64,000 bases of DNA from Nonomuraea montanisoli. Lineage in GTDB: Bacteria; Actinomycetota; Actinomycetes; Streptosporangiales; Streptosporangiaceae. Positions 8,502 to 15,640 of the stretch are shown piece after piece (positions within the stretch are counted from its first letter, which is position 1; each line of letters starts with the position of its first letter). Location: contig NZ_JABWGN010000010.1 of NCBI RefSeq assembly GCF_013363975.1, positions 62,001 to 126,000 on the forward strand. The letters run 5' to 3'. The notes beneath the pieces were generated by a model that worked only from the letters and a program-made list of their open reading frames with translations, ran no database searches and was not told the origin of the DNA. A program made the position numbers and the translations under genes.

Positions 8502-9335
8502 GTGCCGGAGATCGAGCTGAGCGCGGGAGTGATCGAGTACACGGACACCGGCGGCGACCTGCCCGTCGTCGTCTTCCTGCACGGACTGACCATCGACTCC
8601 ACGGTGTGGCGCAAGGTCGTCCCGGAGCTGGCGGGCGAATACCGGTGCGTGCTGCCCACCCTGCCGCTGGGCAGCCACCGGCGGCCGATGCGGCCCGGCG
8701 CCGATCTGTCGCTGCGCGGCCTCGCGCTCCTCGTGGGCGAGTTCCTGGAACGGCTCGGCCTGCGCGAGGTGACCCTCGTCCTCAACGACTGGGGCGGCGC
8801 GCAGGTGCTCGTCTCCGAGGGCCGGGCCGAGCGGGTGGGCCGCCTGGTGCTGACGGCGTGCGAGGCGTTCGACAACTACCCGCCGGGGCTGCCGGGCCGG
8901 ACCATCGCCGCCGCCGCGCGGATCCCCGGCGGGCTCTGGCTGACCATGAAGGCGCTGCGCCTGCGCGCGATGCGCCGCGCCCCCGGCGGCTGGGGATGGA
9001 TGAGCAAGCGGCCGGTCGCGGACGAGGTGATGGACGGCTGGTTCCGGCCGGCCGCGACCGATCCGGCGATCCGCCGCGACCTGGCCGCCTACATCCGGTC
9101 CACGCCGGCCAAGGAGGTGCTGCTCGACTGGGCGGAGCGGATGCGCGGCTTCGACCGGCCGGTGCTGGTGGTCTGGGCGGCCGAGGACCGGCTGATGCCG
9201 CGCGCGCACGGCCGCGGGCTGGCGGAGCTGTTCCCGGACGCGCGGCTGGTCGAGATCGCCGACAGCTACACCCTCATCCCGGAGGACCGCCCGGAGGCGC
9301 TGGTGAAGGCCCTGCGCGACTTCCTGGAGGAGTGA
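8502..9335 (+). CDS. Alpha/beta hydrolase, haloalkane-dehalogenase/epoxide-hydrolase type, atypical triad
   Basis: 277-residue alpha/beta hydrolase started at GTG 8502 with GGAGG six bases upstream. The oxyanion turn is FLHGLTID and the nucleophile elbow LNDWGGAQ puts Asp96 where haloalkane dehalogenases and epoxide hydrolases have their aspartate. The acid loop reads VWAAEDRLMP. The region that should hold the catalytic His near the C-terminus reads ADSYTLIPEDRPE (residues 253-265), with Ser-Tyr where G-H is usual, so the base appears to be missing or replaced. Regulated, by inference, by the divergent TetR protein through the palindrome at 8442. Substrate unknown. Confidence 0.8.
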   Translation: MPEIELSAGVIEYTDTGGDLPVVVFLHGLTIDSTVWRKVVPELAGEYRCVLPTLPLGSHRRPMRPGADLSLRGLALLVGEFLERLGLREVTLVLNDWGGAQVLVSEGRAERVGRLVLTACEAFDNYPPGLPGRTIAAAARIPGGLWLTMKALRLRAMRRAPGGWGWMSKRPVADEVMDGWFRPAATDPAIRRDLAAYIRSTPAKEVLLDWAERMRGFDRPVLVVWAAEDRLMPRAHGRGLAELFPDARLVEIADSYTLIPEDRPEALVKALRDFLEE

Positions 9336-9342
9336 GCTCCTT

Positions 9343-9361
9343 CCCCCTTCACGTCAGGGGG
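9343..9361. terminator. Short hairpin between convergent genes
   Basis: CCCCCT and AGGGGG arms around seven bases, overlapping the stop codon of the convergent ammonia-lyase gene. Short stem, so only a tentative terminator. Confidence 0.35.
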
Positions 9362-10742
9362 CGCGGAGGACGGACAGGGCCGCGTCGAGGTCGCCGGTCA
9401 GCGGGCGGTCCGGGGCGGGGCCGTCCAGGGCCCGGGTCGCGGCGACGCGCTCGCAGGCCAGCACGATCTCGTACGGCTCCACGCAGCGCAGCGCCTGCCG
9501 GGCCGCCTGGGTGGCGAACCCCGCGTGGTCCTCGGTGCCCAGGGAGATCACCGCCGTGCCGGTCGTCACCGGGCCGGCCAGGTGGCGCAGCTCGGCCAGG
9601 GCGTCCTGGGCGACGTACTCCAGGATCATCGCCCCCGACGCCCCGGGACGGTCGGCCAGGAACGGCAGCCCGCCCGTGTACGCCGGGTCCATCAGCGTGG
9701 CCAGCCGCGCCGCGCCGAGCTGCGCCGTCTGCACCAGGGCGGCGCGCAGCGCGTCGAGGGCCAGGGCGACGGGCGCCGAGTGGAAGTTGCCGTTGTGCCA
9801 GGCGAGGGATCCGGAGACGAGGGGGTTCTCGGTGGCGGCGTTCAGGTCGGTCTCGACGGCACGCTCGGCCCGGCCGAGGGCGTCCAGTGCGGCCCCGTGG
9901 ACCTGGGCGAACGCGCGGTAGCCGTACGAATCCTGGACGCGCGCGGACGGCCCGGGGGCGTGCAGCGCGCGCAGGCGCTCGGCGACGGCAGCCTGCCCCG
10001 GGTGCGGGCGGGCCTCCTGGACGGCCGCGGCCAGCGGCTCCGCCGAGGCGCCGGCCGCCGCGAACGACAGGGCGGCGACGCCGACCGCCGCGTCGAGCAG
10101 CTCGCGCAGGCGATGGCAGGCGAGGGCGGCGTCGGCCAGGGTGGCGGCGCCCGAGCTGATGAACGGCAACGCGTCCTCGGGCGCGAGCGCGAACACCGGC
10201 GCCGCCCCCGCCTCACCCTGCTGGAAGCCCTGCTGGAAGCCCTGCTCGGCATCCTGGCCGGTGCCCTGTTCAGGGCCGTGCCAGGGCAGCTCGCCGAGCA
10301 GGCACAGCGCCGTCGTCGCCAGGGCCGTCAGGTCGCCGGTGCCGATGGCCCCGTACGTGCGCACCGGCGGCGTGAACCCGGCGTTGACCGCGTACGCCAG
10401 CACCGGCAGCACCGCCGGGTCCACCCCCGACCCGCCCGCCAGGAGCTGGTTGAGCCGGACGGCCAGCATGGCCCTGGCCCGCTCGGGCGCGACGAGCGGG
10501 CCGGCTCCGCAGGCGTGGCTGCGCAGCAGGTCGTGGCCGCCGTGCTCGACCGCCACGTCCTTGTTCGCGCCGACGCCCGTGGCCCGGCCGTACACCGGCC
10601 CGGTCAGCTCCCGGGCGGCGGCCCACGCGGCGCGCGCCCGGTCGGCCGGGCCGACGGCGACCTCCGCGCGGCCGTGCGCGACCGCGTGGACGTCGCCGCA
10701 GCTCAGCCCGGCTCCGTCGAGGATCACGGGAGCGCGCTCCAC
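9354..10742 (-). CDS. Aromatic amino-acid lyase (HutH/PAL family) homologue with altered MIO motif
   Basis: 462-residue member of the histidine/phenylalanine ammonia-lyase superfamily. Family landmarks are present: YGRATGVG with Tyr51, RSHACGAGP, RLNQLLAGGSGV, QDSYGYRAFAQVHG, ETDLNAATENPLV, NGNFHSAPVALALD and SLGTEDHAGFA. The Ala-Ser-Gly triad that cyclises to the MIO cofactor is not there; the segment reads RTYGAIGTGDLTAL (128-141), giving Gly-Thr-Gly. A Gln/Gly-rich insert of tandem QGFQ units sits at about 156-178. The start is GTG 10742, four bases after the stop of the upstream membrane-protein gene, so the two are translationally coupled. Histidine utilisation is not suggested by the neighbours; the enzyme may use a modified cofactor, catalyse another reaction, or be inactive. 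Confidence 0.82.
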   Translation of the reverse strand: MERAPVILDGAGLSCGDVHAVAHGRAEVAVGPADRARAAWAAARELTGPVYGRATGVGANKDVAVEHGGHDLLRSHACGAGPLVAPERARAMLAVRLNQLLAGGSGVDPAVLPVLAYAVNAGFTPPVRTYGAIGTGDLTALATTALCLLGELPWHGPEQGTGQDAEQGFQQGFQQGEAGAAPVFALAPEDALPFISSGAATLADAALACHRLRELLDAAVGVAALSFAAAGASAEPLAAAVQEARPHPGQAAVAERLRALHAPGPSARVQDSYGYRAFAQVHGAALDALGRAERAVETDLNAATENPLVSGSLAWHNGNFHSAPVALALDALRAALVQTAQLGAARLATLMDPAYTGGLPFLADRPGASGAMILEYVAQDALAELRHLAGPVTTGTAVISLGTEDHAGFATQAARQALRCVEPYEIVLACERVAATRALDGPAPDRPLTGDLDAALSVLRAP

Positions 10743-10746
10743 GAGG

Positions 10747-11127
10747 TCAGTCGCCGTCCGGGAGGATGAGCCCGAGGATCCAGCTCACGACGCTGATGAT
10801 GATCGCGCCCCAGAAGGCGGAGGGGTAGAAGTCGTCCACGTGGAACGGGATGTCGAGCTGCCCGGCGATCCAGCTCGTCAGCAGCAGCATGGCCGCGTTG
10901 ATGACGAGCAGGAACACGCCCAGCGTGAGGACGATGATCGCGCAGCCGAGGGTCTTGACGATCGGCTTCACGATGGCGTTGATGAGACCGAAGATCAGCG
11001 CCACGATGAGCAGCGTGCCCCAGTACTGGGGGGTGTACTTGGCGGTGGTGATCTGGATGCCGTCCAGGAACTGGATGGCGACCCACAGGGCGACCGCGGC
11101 CGCCAGGGTCCTGATGATGAACTTCAC
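10747..11127 (-). CDS. Phage-holin-like small membrane protein (PF04020 type)
   Basis: 126-residue integral membrane protein with four predicted helices (about 4-22, 38-58, 62-85 and 100-121) and the conserved GLINAIVKPIVK stretch of the family annotated as phage holin family or Mycobact_memb. Despite the name, such proteins are ordinary chromosomal genes in actinomycetes. GTG 11127 is preceded by GGGAGG; an in-frame ATG six codons upstream overlaps that site and is less likely. First gene of a coupled pair with the ammonia-lyase homologue. Confidence 0.82.
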   Translation of the reverse strand: MKFIIRTLAAAVALWVAIQFLDGIQITTAKYTPQYWGTLLIVALIFGLINAIVKPIVKTLGCAIIVLTLGVFLLVINAAMLLLTSWIAGQLDIPFHVDDFYPSAFWGAIIISVVSWILGLILPDGD

Positions 11128-11280
11128 GCTGGAAGATCCTCCCATTCCGGCAGGCGCCCCGGTAGGCCGACGTGCTTCGACCCTACGCGCCCGGCGATCA
11201 CGACGCGTCGTCGCGCGGTGGCCGGTGCGCCCGTTATCGGCTGCTCGCAGAGGGAAGGAGGGCCCGAGGGAGGAGATGAG

Positions 11281-11556
11281 ATGAACACCGAGGGCCTGGA
11301 GTCGTTGCCCGCGAGCGAGCTGCACGATCGCGCCGTCCGATACGCCGTGCGCCATGGGGACCTGGGGTTCCTGTGGAACCTGCTGAAGGTCATCCCGGCC
11401 GCGGAGGCGAGCACGGGCAACGAGGAGGAGACGGCCGCCGACCTGAGCCGCGTCTCGGCCCTGCTCAGTGACGCCCTGGCGGCGGGTGAGGGTGAGCTGG
11501 GGGACGCGCTGCGTCCCATCTACATCGAATACCTGACCAAGCACCCGGACGCCTAG
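11281..11556 (+). CDS. Small conserved actinobacterial hypothetical protein
   Basis: 91-residue soluble acidic protein with GGAGG before ATG 11281. It is predicted almost wholly helical (HDRAVRYAVRHGDLGFLWNL, then SRVSALLSDALAAGEGE). I recognise no catalytic motif. Its promoter must lie in the 153-bp gap shared with the divergent holin-like gene. Codon bias is typical of the region, so I believe it is a real gene. Confidence 0.75.
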   Translation: MNTEGLESLPASELHDRAVRYAVRHGDLGFLWNLLKVIPAAEASTGNEEETAADLSRVSALLSDALAAGEGELGDALRPIYIEYLTKHPDA

Positions 11557-11593
11557 CCGGGCCGCCCGCGCCTTCCGGGCGCGGGCGCCCGGC
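11556..11593. terminator. Bidirectional terminator hairpin
   Basis: A 16-17 bp very G+C-rich stem (GCCGGGCC... paired with ...CGCCCGGC, one bulge) with loop TTCC, filling the gap between the convergent 11281 gene and the ApbE gene. Confidence 0.65.
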
Positions 11594-11596
11594 CGG

Positions 11597-12370
11597 CTAT
11601 CCGGCCAGGCTGGGCTGCGCGACGTGCGCGGCGAAGCCGGGCGTCGCGTACTCCTGCCCGTCCCCCTCGATGATCATGCTCTGGTACGGGCTCCGCACCG
11701 CGGTCTCGGCGGCGAAGCGCCGGGCGCGGACGGGGCCCATCGCGTACATGGCGGTGGCGTAGGCGTCGGCGACGCCCAGGTCGGGGCCGATCACGGTGAC
11801 CGCGTCGACACCGGTGCGCCGCCGTCCCGTTCGGGGATCGACGACCGGCGAGCCTCCCGAGGTGGCGATGCCGAGGTCGTGCGCGGCCACCACCGCGCGC
11901 ACCAGGCCGGTGCGCGGGTCGCGGATGCCGACCTCCCAGGGACGGCCGGGGGCGGCCGAGCCGCGCAGCCTGATGTCGTCGCCCGCGTCGATGCGATGGT
12001 CGCCCGCGCCGGTGTTGGCCAGGGCGCGCGAGAGCCGCTCCAGCGCCCAGCCCTTGATGTAGCCCGACGGGTCGACGACGCCGTCGCGGCGGGCCTCGAA
12101 CCAGCCGCCGGTGGCCTCGCTCAGCTCGTCGCAGCGGTGCAGCACCTCGATCAGCTCGGGCACCTGCTCGATGGTCTGGCCGCGGTTCAGGCGGCCGATC
12201 TGGCTGTCCTCGCGCGAGGGGTGGAACGTGGTCTCCACCCAGCGCAGCCAGGCGAACGCGTTGTCGAGGAGGGGGGTGAGCTCCCGTACGGGCAGCGGGG
12301 TCCTGATGTCCACGCTGACCGGAATGCCGGCGATCATCTCGACACGGGTGCCACCGGGAAAAGTCGTCAC
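11597..12370 (-). CDS. apbE: FAD:protein FMN transferase (ApbE family)
   Basis: 257-residue flavinyltransferase that moves FMN from FAD onto a Thr/Ser of a flavoprotein with Mg2+. I see DPSGYIKGWALERLSRAL (the D-P-S-G-x-x-K-G-W signature), DAGDDIRLRG, the IATSGGSP motif, and GVADAYATAMYAMG, in which the Asp and Thr ligate metal. There is no lipobox or signal, so it is probably cytoplasmic or the N-terminus is short. GTG 12370 has AAGGAGG at ideal spacing and is preferred over an ATG at 12409. Next to it, in the same direction, is a membrane protein with an NAD-binding domain, but no FMN-binding-domain partner is encoded nearby, so the acceptor is elsewhere or is the neighbour in an unrecognised way. 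Confidence 0.88.
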   Translation of the reverse strand: MTTFPGGTRVEMIAGIPVSVDIRTPLPVRELTPLLDNAFAWLRWVETTFHPSREDSQIGRLNRGQTIEQVPELIEVLHRCDELSEATGGWFEARRDGVVDPSGYIKGWALERLSRALANTGAGDHRIDAGDDIRLRGSAAPGRPWEVGIRDPRTGLVRAVVAAHDLGIATSGGSPVVDPRTGRRRTGVDAVTVIGPDLGVADAYATAMYAMGPVRARRFAAETAVRSPYQSMIIEGDGQEYATPGFAAHVAQPSLAG

Positions 12371-12447
12371 CTTGCCTCCTTGCTCGCCATCCGGCTGCCA
12401 CCGTCCCACATGGGGCGTAATGCCGCCCTAAGTGATCCGTTGGCGGG

Positions 12448-13155
12448 TCAGATCGTCTGGGCCGTACGGATGCGCGCCCCGGGGACGGCCAGGCGGGACA
12501 GCGCGCCGCGCACGTACCGCTGGAAGGGACGCGGGCCCGCCACGACCACCCTGCGGGCGCCGATGTCGGGCACCTGCCGCCGCAGTCCCGAGGCGCTGAC
12601 CCGCTCCTTGGCGCGGGGGTCGTGCTCGTCGCCGACGACCAGGGTCAGCCCGTACTCGTCCTGGAGGGCGCGCAGCTCGTCGGTCATCCGCTCGGCGCGG
12701 TAGATGACCACGGTGTCGTCGGCGCGCTCGGCCCGCTCGGCGAGCAGGGCCCGCAGGCGGGCGGTGCCGAGGCCGGAGGCCACCACCAGCACGCCCTTGG
12801 CCGGCGGCGGCGTGGCGTGGTGCCAGACGGCCATCACGGCCGCCATGCCGTACAGGATGAGGGAGCCGGTGCGGCTGAGCGGCGTCACGTACGCGGTGGA
12901 GCTGAGCTGGTGGACCGGCACCAGCACGCCGGCCAGGTACGTCGCGAGCCGCAGCCGCTGCCGGGCCGTCTCGGACCGGACCAGGTCCGCGGCCTTGACC
13001 GCGAGCAGTCCCAGGGCCACCAGCAGACCGGCCATCGCGTAGGCCGTCGGACGCCACGGGAACCCCAGACCCGGCTGGATCGCCCCGAACTCCGCCACGG
13101 CGACCCCGCACCAGAACAGGATGGGCCACTGATCCGTCTTCGCCTTACCAACCAT
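12448..13155 (-). CDS. Membrane protein with C-terminal ferredoxin-reductase-like NAD-binding domain
   Basis: 235 residues. The first half has about four hydrophobic helices (roughly 8-30, 36-52, 68-88 and 92-112). The second half, from about residue 119, looks like the NAD(P)H-binding half of ferredoxin/ferric reductases: KGVLVVASGLGTARLRALL (nucleotide loop), DDTVVIYRAE, and the terminal RRVVVAGPRPFQRYVRGAL block where GPxxF packs on nicotinamide. A flavin-binding half is not present. It is upstream of apbE, separated by 77 bp, suggesting a shared membrane electron-transfer role. No good ribosome site precedes ATG 13155, so the transcript may be leaderless. Function is inference. Confidence 0.65.
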   Translation of the reverse strand: MVGKAKTDQWPILFWCGVAVAEFGAIQPGLGFPWRPTAYAMAGLLVALGLLAVKAADLVRSETARQRLRLATYLAGVLVPVHQLSSTAYVTPLSRTGSLILYGMAAVMAVWHHATPPPAKGVLVVASGLGTARLRALLAERAERADDTVVIYRAERMTDELRALQDEYGLTLVVGDEHDPRAKERVSASGLRRQVPDIGARRVVVAGPRPFQRYVRGALSRLAVPGARIRTAQTI

Positions 13156-13207
13156 GGGATCAACGATGCGTGCCGAACATGAGAGGTGTCTGAGTAGGGT
13201 CTAAATC

Positions 13208-13600
13208 ATGGCTAACGTGCGTGTTGAGCGGACCGAAGACGGCGGATTCAGGGCGACGAACGCCCGCGGCGCCGAGGTCCGGATGGGCGGCGGCGACGAG
13301 GACGGTGTCTTCACGCCGGTCGAGCTGTTGCTGGCCGCGGTCGGCGGCTGCAACATCGTCACCGTGGAGCCGCTCACGGCCCAGCGGGGACACCGGCTGG
13401 TGCGGCTGGCGATGACGGTCGAGTCGGAGAAGGTCCAGCCGAACCTCCTCGGGCCGGTGACGATCACCTACGACGTCGAGCTGCCGTCGGAGGAGGCCGA
13501 CGCGGTTTACCGAGCCGTGGCGGAGCGGGTGCACGAGAAGTACTGCACGGTCAGCCGTTCCCTGCAGGAGGGAACGGAGGTCCGGTTGGAGCTTTCATAG
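13208..13600 (+). CDS. OsmC/Ohr family peroxidase-like protein
   Basis: 130-residue OsmC-fold protein. The two redox cysteines of the family are visible in VGGCNIVTVEPL (about residue 48) and HEKYCTVSRSL (about residue 112), along with the ELLLAAVGGC helix that caps the active site. Family members reduce organic hydroperoxides using dithiol donors; most OsmC proteins form dimers. Divergent from the membrane NAD-binding gene with only 52 bp between starts, so the promoters overlap. Confidence 0.87.
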   Translation: MANVRVERTEDGGFRATNARGAEVRMGGGDEDGVFTPVELLLAAVGGCNIVTVEPLTAQRGHRLVRLAMTVESEKVQPNLLGPVTITYDVELPSEEADAVYRAVAERVHEKYCTVSRSLQEGTEVRLELS

Positions 13601-13876
13601 CCGTATTAGGCCGATATTCGACCCCGTTATGACGCGTCCGTTGCATTCCTCTCGGTAGTGTCGAGGCAGGTCAGAAGGTACGCCGACTGGCCGGAAGAGC
13701 CTTTACCGAGCGGACGCGGAGGGGGACCGTGGTCCGCAGTGCGGGACCGCCGGCGTTTTGGGGGAAGCGTCGGCCTGGACCGCCTTCGATCGGGGCCGGG
13801 CAGGTTTGGGGGAACTGCCCGGCCCCGACTCATGCCCGGGATCTCTCGTCACCGGCCTGCCCCATAAGGTGCATCC
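13601..13876 (+). promoter_or_regulatory. Structured leader before the nucleoside hydrolase gene
   Basis: No convincing gene in 276 bp. A perfect 13-bp stem (CGGGGCCGGGCAG at 13791-13803, complement at 13815-13827) with an 11-base loop lies 49 bp before the GTG start, without a T-run. Two related G-rich strings (TTTTGGGGGAAG and TTTGGGGGAAC) occur at about 13756 and 13805. This could be the terminator of the OsmC transcript, an attenuator or a small RNA; I cannot assign a riboswitch class. Confidence 0.4.
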
Positions 13877-14800
13877 GTGACAAAACTCCTCATCGACTGT
13901 GATCCCGGCATCGACGACGCCCTGGCTCTGGCCCTGGCCGCCGGCTCTCCGTCCCTGGAGATCGCCGGCATCACCACGGTCGGCGGGAACGTGGACCTCT
14001 CCCTCACCACCGCCAACGCGCTGGCCCTGCGGGAGTTCCTCGACCTCGGGGAGGTGCCGGTCGTCGCGGGCAGCCCAGGGGCGCTGCTGCGGCACGACGT
14101 GCGCGCCGCCACCGTCCACGGCAGCTCCGGCCTCGGCGACGCCGTGCTTCCCCCCGCCACCCGCCCGGCCGAGGACGGTCACGCGGTGGACTTCATCATC
14201 GACACCCTGCGCGCCGCCCCCGGCGAGATCACGCTCGTGGCCATCGGCCCGCTGACGAACATCGCCCTGGCGGTGCGCAAGGAGCCGCGCGTCGTGGAGT
14301 GGGCCCGCGACTTCGTGATCATGGGCGGCTCGTACACGCGGGGCAACACCAACCCGGCGGCCGAGTTCAACATGCTCGCCGACCCGGAGGCCGCGGCGAT
14401 CGTGTTCGGCGCGGGCTGGACCGTGAAGATGTTCGGCCTGGACGTCACGCTGACCGCCCTGGTCACCACGGACGTCCTGGAGCGCATGCGCCCCCTGGGC
14501 CGGCTCTCCGACCTCCTCGTGCCGGCCGCCACGTCGTACGGCGTGGTCACGGCCGAGGGCGGTCCCGCCATCCACGACGCCTGCGCGGTCGCCTACGTCC
14601 TGGACCCGTCGCTGTTCACCTGCGTCCCGGCCGTGGTCCGGGTGGAGACCGCCGGCCTCTACACCTCCGGGATGACCGTGACGGACTTCAAGGTGGCCGA
14701 TCGAGGCGCGAACGCCCTGGTCGCGACGTCCCTGGACGTGAACAGGTTCTGGGACGTGATGCTGGACGCGTACACCCGGCTGGCCTCCCGCCTCGGTTGA
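13877..14800 (+). CDS. Inosine-uridine-type nucleoside hydrolase
   Basis: 307-residue calcium-dependent N-ribohydrolase. The diagnostic DCDPGIDDALALAL motif is at residues 8-21, with the aspartate cluster that binds calcium and the ribose. Further marks are TTVGGNVDLSLTTANAL, VHGSSGLGD, IGPLTNIAL, and the C-terminal IHDACAVAYVLDP with the catalytic-site His-Asp pair. It splits purine or pyrimidine ribonucleosides into base and ribose in the cytosol; specificity is not readable. Starts at GTG 13877. Its only close downstream neighbour is tRNA-Lys. Confidence 0.92.
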   Translation: MTKLLIDCDPGIDDALALALAAGSPSLEIAGITTVGGNVDLSLTTANALALREFLDLGEVPVVAGSPGALLRHDVRAATVHGSSGLGDAVLPPATRPAEDGHAVDFIIDTLRAAPGEITLVAIGPLTNIALAVRKEPRVVEWARDFVIMGGSYTRGNTNPAAEFNMLADPEAAAIVFGAGWTVKMFGLDVTLTALVTTDVLERMRPLGRLSDLLVPAATSYGVVTAEGGPAIHDACAVAYVLDPSLFTCVPAVVRVETAGLYTSGMTVTDFKVADRGANALVATSLDVNRFWDVMLDAYTRLASRLG

Positions 14801-14846
14801 GTGTGCGGGTGGTGCGCGGCGGCTGCTACAGTTACACCTGTTGCGG

Positions 14847-14920
14847 GCGCCGCTAGCTCAGTTGGTCAGAGCAGCTGACTCTTAATCAGCGGGTCCGGGG
14901 TTCGAGTCCCTGGCGGCGCA
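14847..14920 (+). tRNA. tRNA-Lys (anticodon CUU)
   Basis: Complete cloverleaf of 74 nt: acceptor GCGCCGC pairs with GCGGCGC plus discriminator A, D arm GCTC/GAGC, anticodon arm GCTGA-CTCTTAA-TCAGC with CTT at 14881-14883, five-base variable loop, T arm closing TTCGAGT. CCA is not encoded. A terminator follows at once. Although tRNA 3' ends are common integration sites, I see no integrase or repeated 3' end here. Confidence 0.97.
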
Positions 14921-14924
14921 CAGC

Positions 14925-14963
14925 AGAAGACCCCAGCTCGTGAGATTCGGGCTGGGGTCTTCT
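14925..14963 (+). terminator. Terminator of tRNA-Lys
   Basis: Perfect 13-bp arms (AGAAGACCCCAGC and its complement) around 13 bases, followed by a T-rich run, directly after the tRNA. The next ATG (14966) is only two bases beyond it. Confidence 0.85.
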
Positions 14964-14965
14964 TC

Positions 14966-15640
14966 ATGTCGGAGGCTCGGTTGCCCCCTCTCCTCGACCA
15001 CGAGGCGCTCGAGCGCTCGGCCGTGGTGGCCAACAACCGGATGAATCGCGAGCGCCGGCTCCGCGGCTACGACCGGGAGCTCGGCCTGGACATCGCCGCC
15101 TTCCTGACCTCGCGGCCCGGCGCCAGATGGCTCGACCTGTGCTGCGGCACCGGCCTCGCGCTCTTCGAGGCCGCGCATGCCGTCGCGGGCGAGCTGGAGA
15201 TCGTCGGCGTGGATCTCGTGGACTTCTTCGCCGGCCCGTCGCGCCCGCCACGACTCCGGCTGACCACCGCGTCGGTGACCGCCTGGGAGCCGGCGGGGTC
15301 CTTCGACCTGATCACGTCCGTACACGGGCTGCACTACGTGGGCGACAAGCTCGGCGTGATCGCCCGAGCGGCGGGGTGGCTGACCGCGGACGGGCTGTTC
15401 GTGGCCAACTTCGACGCCCGGAGCATCCGCCGCGACAACGGCGCGCCCGCCGGAGCGCGCCTGACCCACGCGCTGAGGGCCGCCGGCCTCGACTACGACG
15501 CGCGAACGAAGCGGATCCGCTGCGCGGGCCGGCGGGAGGCCGGGCTGCCCTTCACCTTCGTCGGCGCCGATGACCGAGCCGGCCCCAACTACACGGGACA
15601 GCCCGCGGTCGACTCGCACTACGCGGGCCTGGCCGCATGA
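14966..15640 (+). CDS. Class I SAM-dependent methyltransferase
   Basis: 224 residues. Motif I is WLDLCCGTGLALFEAA (about 52-67), followed by an acidic EIVGVDLVDFF strand and LITSVHGLHYVGDK in the motif IV/V position. No N/D-P-P-Y motif is present, so it is unlikely to be an adenine-specific DNA methylase. The first ATG lies right after the tRNA terminator with no ribosome site; the true start might be a little inside, and ATG at the MNRERRLRGYDREL position is an option. It overlaps the next gene by 4 bp (ATGA), so the two are translationally coupled. Substrate unknown. Confidence 0.75.
   Translation: MSEARLPPLLDHEALERSAVVANNRMNRERRLRGYDRELGLDIAAFLTSRPGARWLDLCCGTGLALFEAAHAVAGELEIVGVDLVDFFAGPSRPPRLRLTTASVTAWEPAGSFDLITSVHGLHYVGDKLGVIARAAGWLTADGLFVANFDARSIRRDNGAPAGARLTHALRAAGLDYDARTKRIRCAGRREAGLPFTFVGADDRAGPNYTGQPAVDSHYAGLAA

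Noticed and set aside
9354-11127. Phage lysis module (holin plus enzyme)
   Set aside because: The holin-family name is a domain label; the protein is a common chromosomal four-helix membrane protein and its partner is an ammonia-lyase homologue, with no phage genes around.
14847-14920. tRNA-Lys as attachment site for the nearby mobile element
   Set aside because: The element lies 3.8 kb away inside the lyase gene, and no second copy of the tRNA 3' end occurs in the window.
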